7,727 nucleotides of DNA from assembly GCA_019423265.1 (NCBI GenBank), contig JAHZBS010000109.1, positions 1-7,727 of the forward strand. The letters are read 5' to 3'. A program made the position numbers and the translations under genes. The notes below the pieces were generated by a model. It made no database searches. It was given only the letters and a program-made list of their open reading frames with translations, and was not told the DNA's origin. Positions within the stretch are counted from its first letter, which is position 1. Every line of letters starts with the position of its first letter. The stretch is from Clostridiales bacterium. Lineage in GTDB: Bacteria > Bacillota_A > Clostridia > Lachnospirales > Bianqueaceae. This document shows positions 5,872-7,727 of the stretch, one piece after another.

Positions 5872-7727
5872 TTAGTGCTGCTTGATTTCCACGATGGTCA
5901 CGCCGGCTTCTCCCTCTCCAAAAGCTCCCAGGCGGTAGGCGGCAACATGAGGATTCCGCTTTAGATACTGATGAACTGCCTGGCGCAGAGCGCCGGTCCC
6001 CTTTCCGTGGATAACCGTCACCTTCGGCACACCGGCTAGATAGGCATCGTCTAAATACTTATCGACGACAGCCAGCGCTTCATCCGACGTCATCCCCCTG
6101 AGATCGACCTCCAGCCCGATGGTCTGTGCTTTGCCAAAAGAACCTGCGCTCTGACTTCGCTCCTTTTTTCGCCCCTGGGCTTTCCCCTGGGCATCCTCCC
6201 CTATAATTCTAGCGATATCGGTCAGCTTCACCTGCATCTTCATGATTCCCGCCTGCACCTGGAGATTTCCCTTTGCATCCGGCTCGGAGAGCGCGATGCA
6301 CTCCTGATCGAAGGTTGACAGCTTGATCTTCACTCCGGGCTTGATTTTCTTTCGGTCCACCCGCTGGACTGGCCTCTGAATGGGCTCCGCCAGCTTCTGA
6401 TCCATCTGTGTGACCTTCTCGCGGAGTTTCGTCCTCTGCTCTTCCAGGCTGCGCATATCGATCTGCTGACCCTCGCGGATCAACCGATTCATCGCCTGTA
6501 TGCTCTCGTCCGCTTCCGCCTTCGCCTTGCGCAGAATGTCCCTTGCACTCTCATTGGCCTTCTTCAAAATCGAAGCCTTCTGCTCCTCTAGCTTTTGTTT
6601 GGCCTGGCTTGCCTGCCTCTTTAAGTCTGCCAGCTCAATGCGCAGGCTTCGAATCTGATCCTGCTCCTCCTCCACCTGCCGGCGGCGCAGCTCCAGATCC
6701 GTGATCATCTCTTCAAACTTCACGTCATTGCTTTCCAAAAGCTCCCCGGCGGCCCGGATGATCCCATCCGGCAGCCCTAACCGTTTGGATATGGCAAAGG
6801 CGTTGCTCTTTCCCGGAACCCCGATGAGCAGGCGGTAGGTGGGCTGCAAGGTCTCCACGTCAAACTCACAGCTCGCATTCTCCACGCCTTCTGTGGATAG
6901 GGCGTACACCTTCAACTCACTGTAGTGGGTCGTGGCAGCCGTCAAGATCCGCCGCTCCCGAAGATTCTCCAAAATGGCGTTGGCCAGCGCCGCGCCTTCC
7001 ACCGGGTCGGTGCCGGCTCCCAGCTCATCGAACAAAACAAGCGACCGGTCTGTGACATTCTGTAAAATCTCCACAATGTTGACCATGTGAGAGGAGAAGG
7101 TGCTCAGGCTCTGCTCAATGCTCTGCTCATCCCCGATATCCGCGAACACAGCGTCCAAAACGGTCAGCGCTGGCTTATCCGAGGTTGGAATGTGAAGGCC
7201 CGCTTGCCCCATGACGGACAGCAGCCCTAGAGTTTTCAGGGTTACCGTTTTTCCGCCTGTATTGGGCCCCGTGATAACGAGAGACGTAAAATCTCTCCCA
7301 AGCCAAACGCTGATTGGGACCACCTTTTTGTCATCCAGCAGGGGATGTCTGGCGTTGGGAAGGCGAATGAATCCATCCTCATTGAAAACTGGCTTCACGG
7401 CATTCATCTCCAACGCCAACTTTCCCTTGGCAAAGATAAAATCCAGCTGCACCAGCAACTCATAATCCGCCGCCAATTCTTCCTGATGCTGCCCGACTAG
7501 GCGGCTCAGCTCCTGTAAAATCCGGTGGATCTCCTGCTGTTCCTCACTGTATAGCTCTGTCGACCGATTGTTGAGCTGCACCACGGCCATGGGCTCGATA
7601 AACAGAGTCGATCCGCTTCCCGACTGATCATGGACCATTCCCTTGATACTGCCCCGGTGCTCCGCTTTTACAGGGACGCAATACCGCCCATTGCGCATGG
7701 TGATCACGGCATCCTGGAGCATGGTTT
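5872..7727 (-). CDS. mutS2: MutS2 (Smr-domain ATPase/endonuclease), N-terminus cut by window edge
   Basis: 618 codons are visible out of the roughly 785-790 usual for the family; the reading frame continues unbroken through the right edge, so the Met at 7722 is internal. Visible are the core/clamp region (about 1-130 of the fragment, counted from that Met), Walker A GPNTGGKT (152-159), the conserved FADIGDEQSIEQSLSTFSSH segment (193-212), Walker B LVLFDELGAGTDP (228-240), the TTHYSEL His switch (264-270), a long charged coiled coil (about 335-450), and a C-terminal Smr domain with LDLRG-like VDLRG (539-543) and HGKGTG (572-577). MutS2 lacks the mismatch-recognition domain of MutS. In Helicobacter it suppresses recombination, and in B. 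subtilis it acts on collided ribosomes. Stop codon TAA is 25 nt before the response regulator, so some co-transcription is possible although the roles look unrelated. Confidence 0.97.
   Translation of the reverse strand, partial: TMLQDAVITMRNGRYCVPVKAEHRGSIKGMVHDQSGSGSTLFIEPMAVVQLNNRSTELYSEEQQEIHRILQELSRLVGQHQEELAADYELLVQLDFIFAKGKLALEMNAVKPVFNEDGFIRLPNARHPLLDDKKVVPISVWLGRDFTSLVITGPNTGGKTVTLKTLGLLSVMGQAGLHIPTSDKPALTVLDAVFADIGDEQSIEQSLSTFSSHMVNIVEILQNVTDRSLVLFDELGAGTDPVEGAALANAILENLRERRILTAATTHYSELKVYALSTEGVENASCEFDVETLQPTYRLLIGVPGKSNAFAISKRLGLPDGIIRAAGELLESNDVKFEEMITDLELRRRQVEEEQDQIRSLRIELADLKRQASQAKQKLEEQKASILKKANESARDILRKAKAEADESIQAMNRLIREGQQIDMRSLEEQRTKLREKVTQMDQKLAEPIQRPVQRVDRKKIKPGVKIKLSTFDQECIALSEPDAKGNLQVQAGIMKMQVKLTDIARIIGEDAQGKAQGRKKERSQSAGSFGKAQTIGLEVDLRGMTSDEALAVVDKYLDDAYLAGVPKVTVIHGKGTGALRQAVHQYLKRNPHVAAYRLGAFGEGEAGVTIVEIKQH

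Noticed and set aside
5847..5960. Possible promoter for the two-component operon at the end of mutS2
   Set aside because: A GTGACC and weak -10-like CACTAA can be found 18 nt apart, but both are poor matches and no better pair is visible.

Overview
The window reads as ordinary chromosomal DNA from a Gram-positive anaerobe of the Clostridia (Firmicutes/Bacillota), with moderately GC-rich codon use. The evidence is a MutS2 with a C-terminal Smr domain, a YhaM-type OB-fold/HD exoribonuclease, a membrane-anchored HtrA with a Pro/Gly/Tyr-rich cytoplasmic tail, an OmpR-type two-component pair, and strong AAGGAG/GGAGG ribosome-binding sites. Genus cannot be fixed from what is visible. All seven supported genes lie on the minus strand, so transcription runs from high to low coordinates. 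No rRNA, tRNA, CRISPR array, insertion sequence or phage gene was seen, and no gap between genes exceeds about 135 bases.

In transcription order: (1) the 3' three-quarters of mutS2 (7727-5872), cut by the window edge; (2) an OmpR/PhoB-family response regulator (5846-5154) 25 nt downstream; (3) its sensor histidine kinase (5150-3633), only 3 nt further on; (4) a 133-nt gap holding a candidate response-regulator operator and a -10 element, then an HtrA-like serine protease (3499-1955); (5) a perfect 14-bp hairpin and an uncharacterised zinc-ribbon protein (1888-1331) starting at GTG; (6) an intrinsic terminator fused to an extended -10 promoter; (7) a YhaM-like 3'-5' exoribonuclease (1207-254); (8) the first 85 codons of a TRAM-domain RNA uracil-5-methyltransferase of the RlmD/RlmCD type (257-1), overlapping yhaM by ATGA.

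The functional picture has two parts. The response regulator, kinase and HtrA look like an envelope-stress module: a membrane kinase senses outside the cell, its regulator probably acts at the 11-bp-phased repeats before htrA, and HtrA handles damaged exported proteins. The flanking genes concern RNA and the ribosome (MutS2/Smr, YhaM, rRNA methyltransferase). The terminator at 1263-1287 separates the two groups on the downstream side. The most useful leads are the phased repeat operator, the undescribed zinc-ribbon protein with its preceding hairpin, and the corrected yhaM start. I found no clearly novel multi-gene system.
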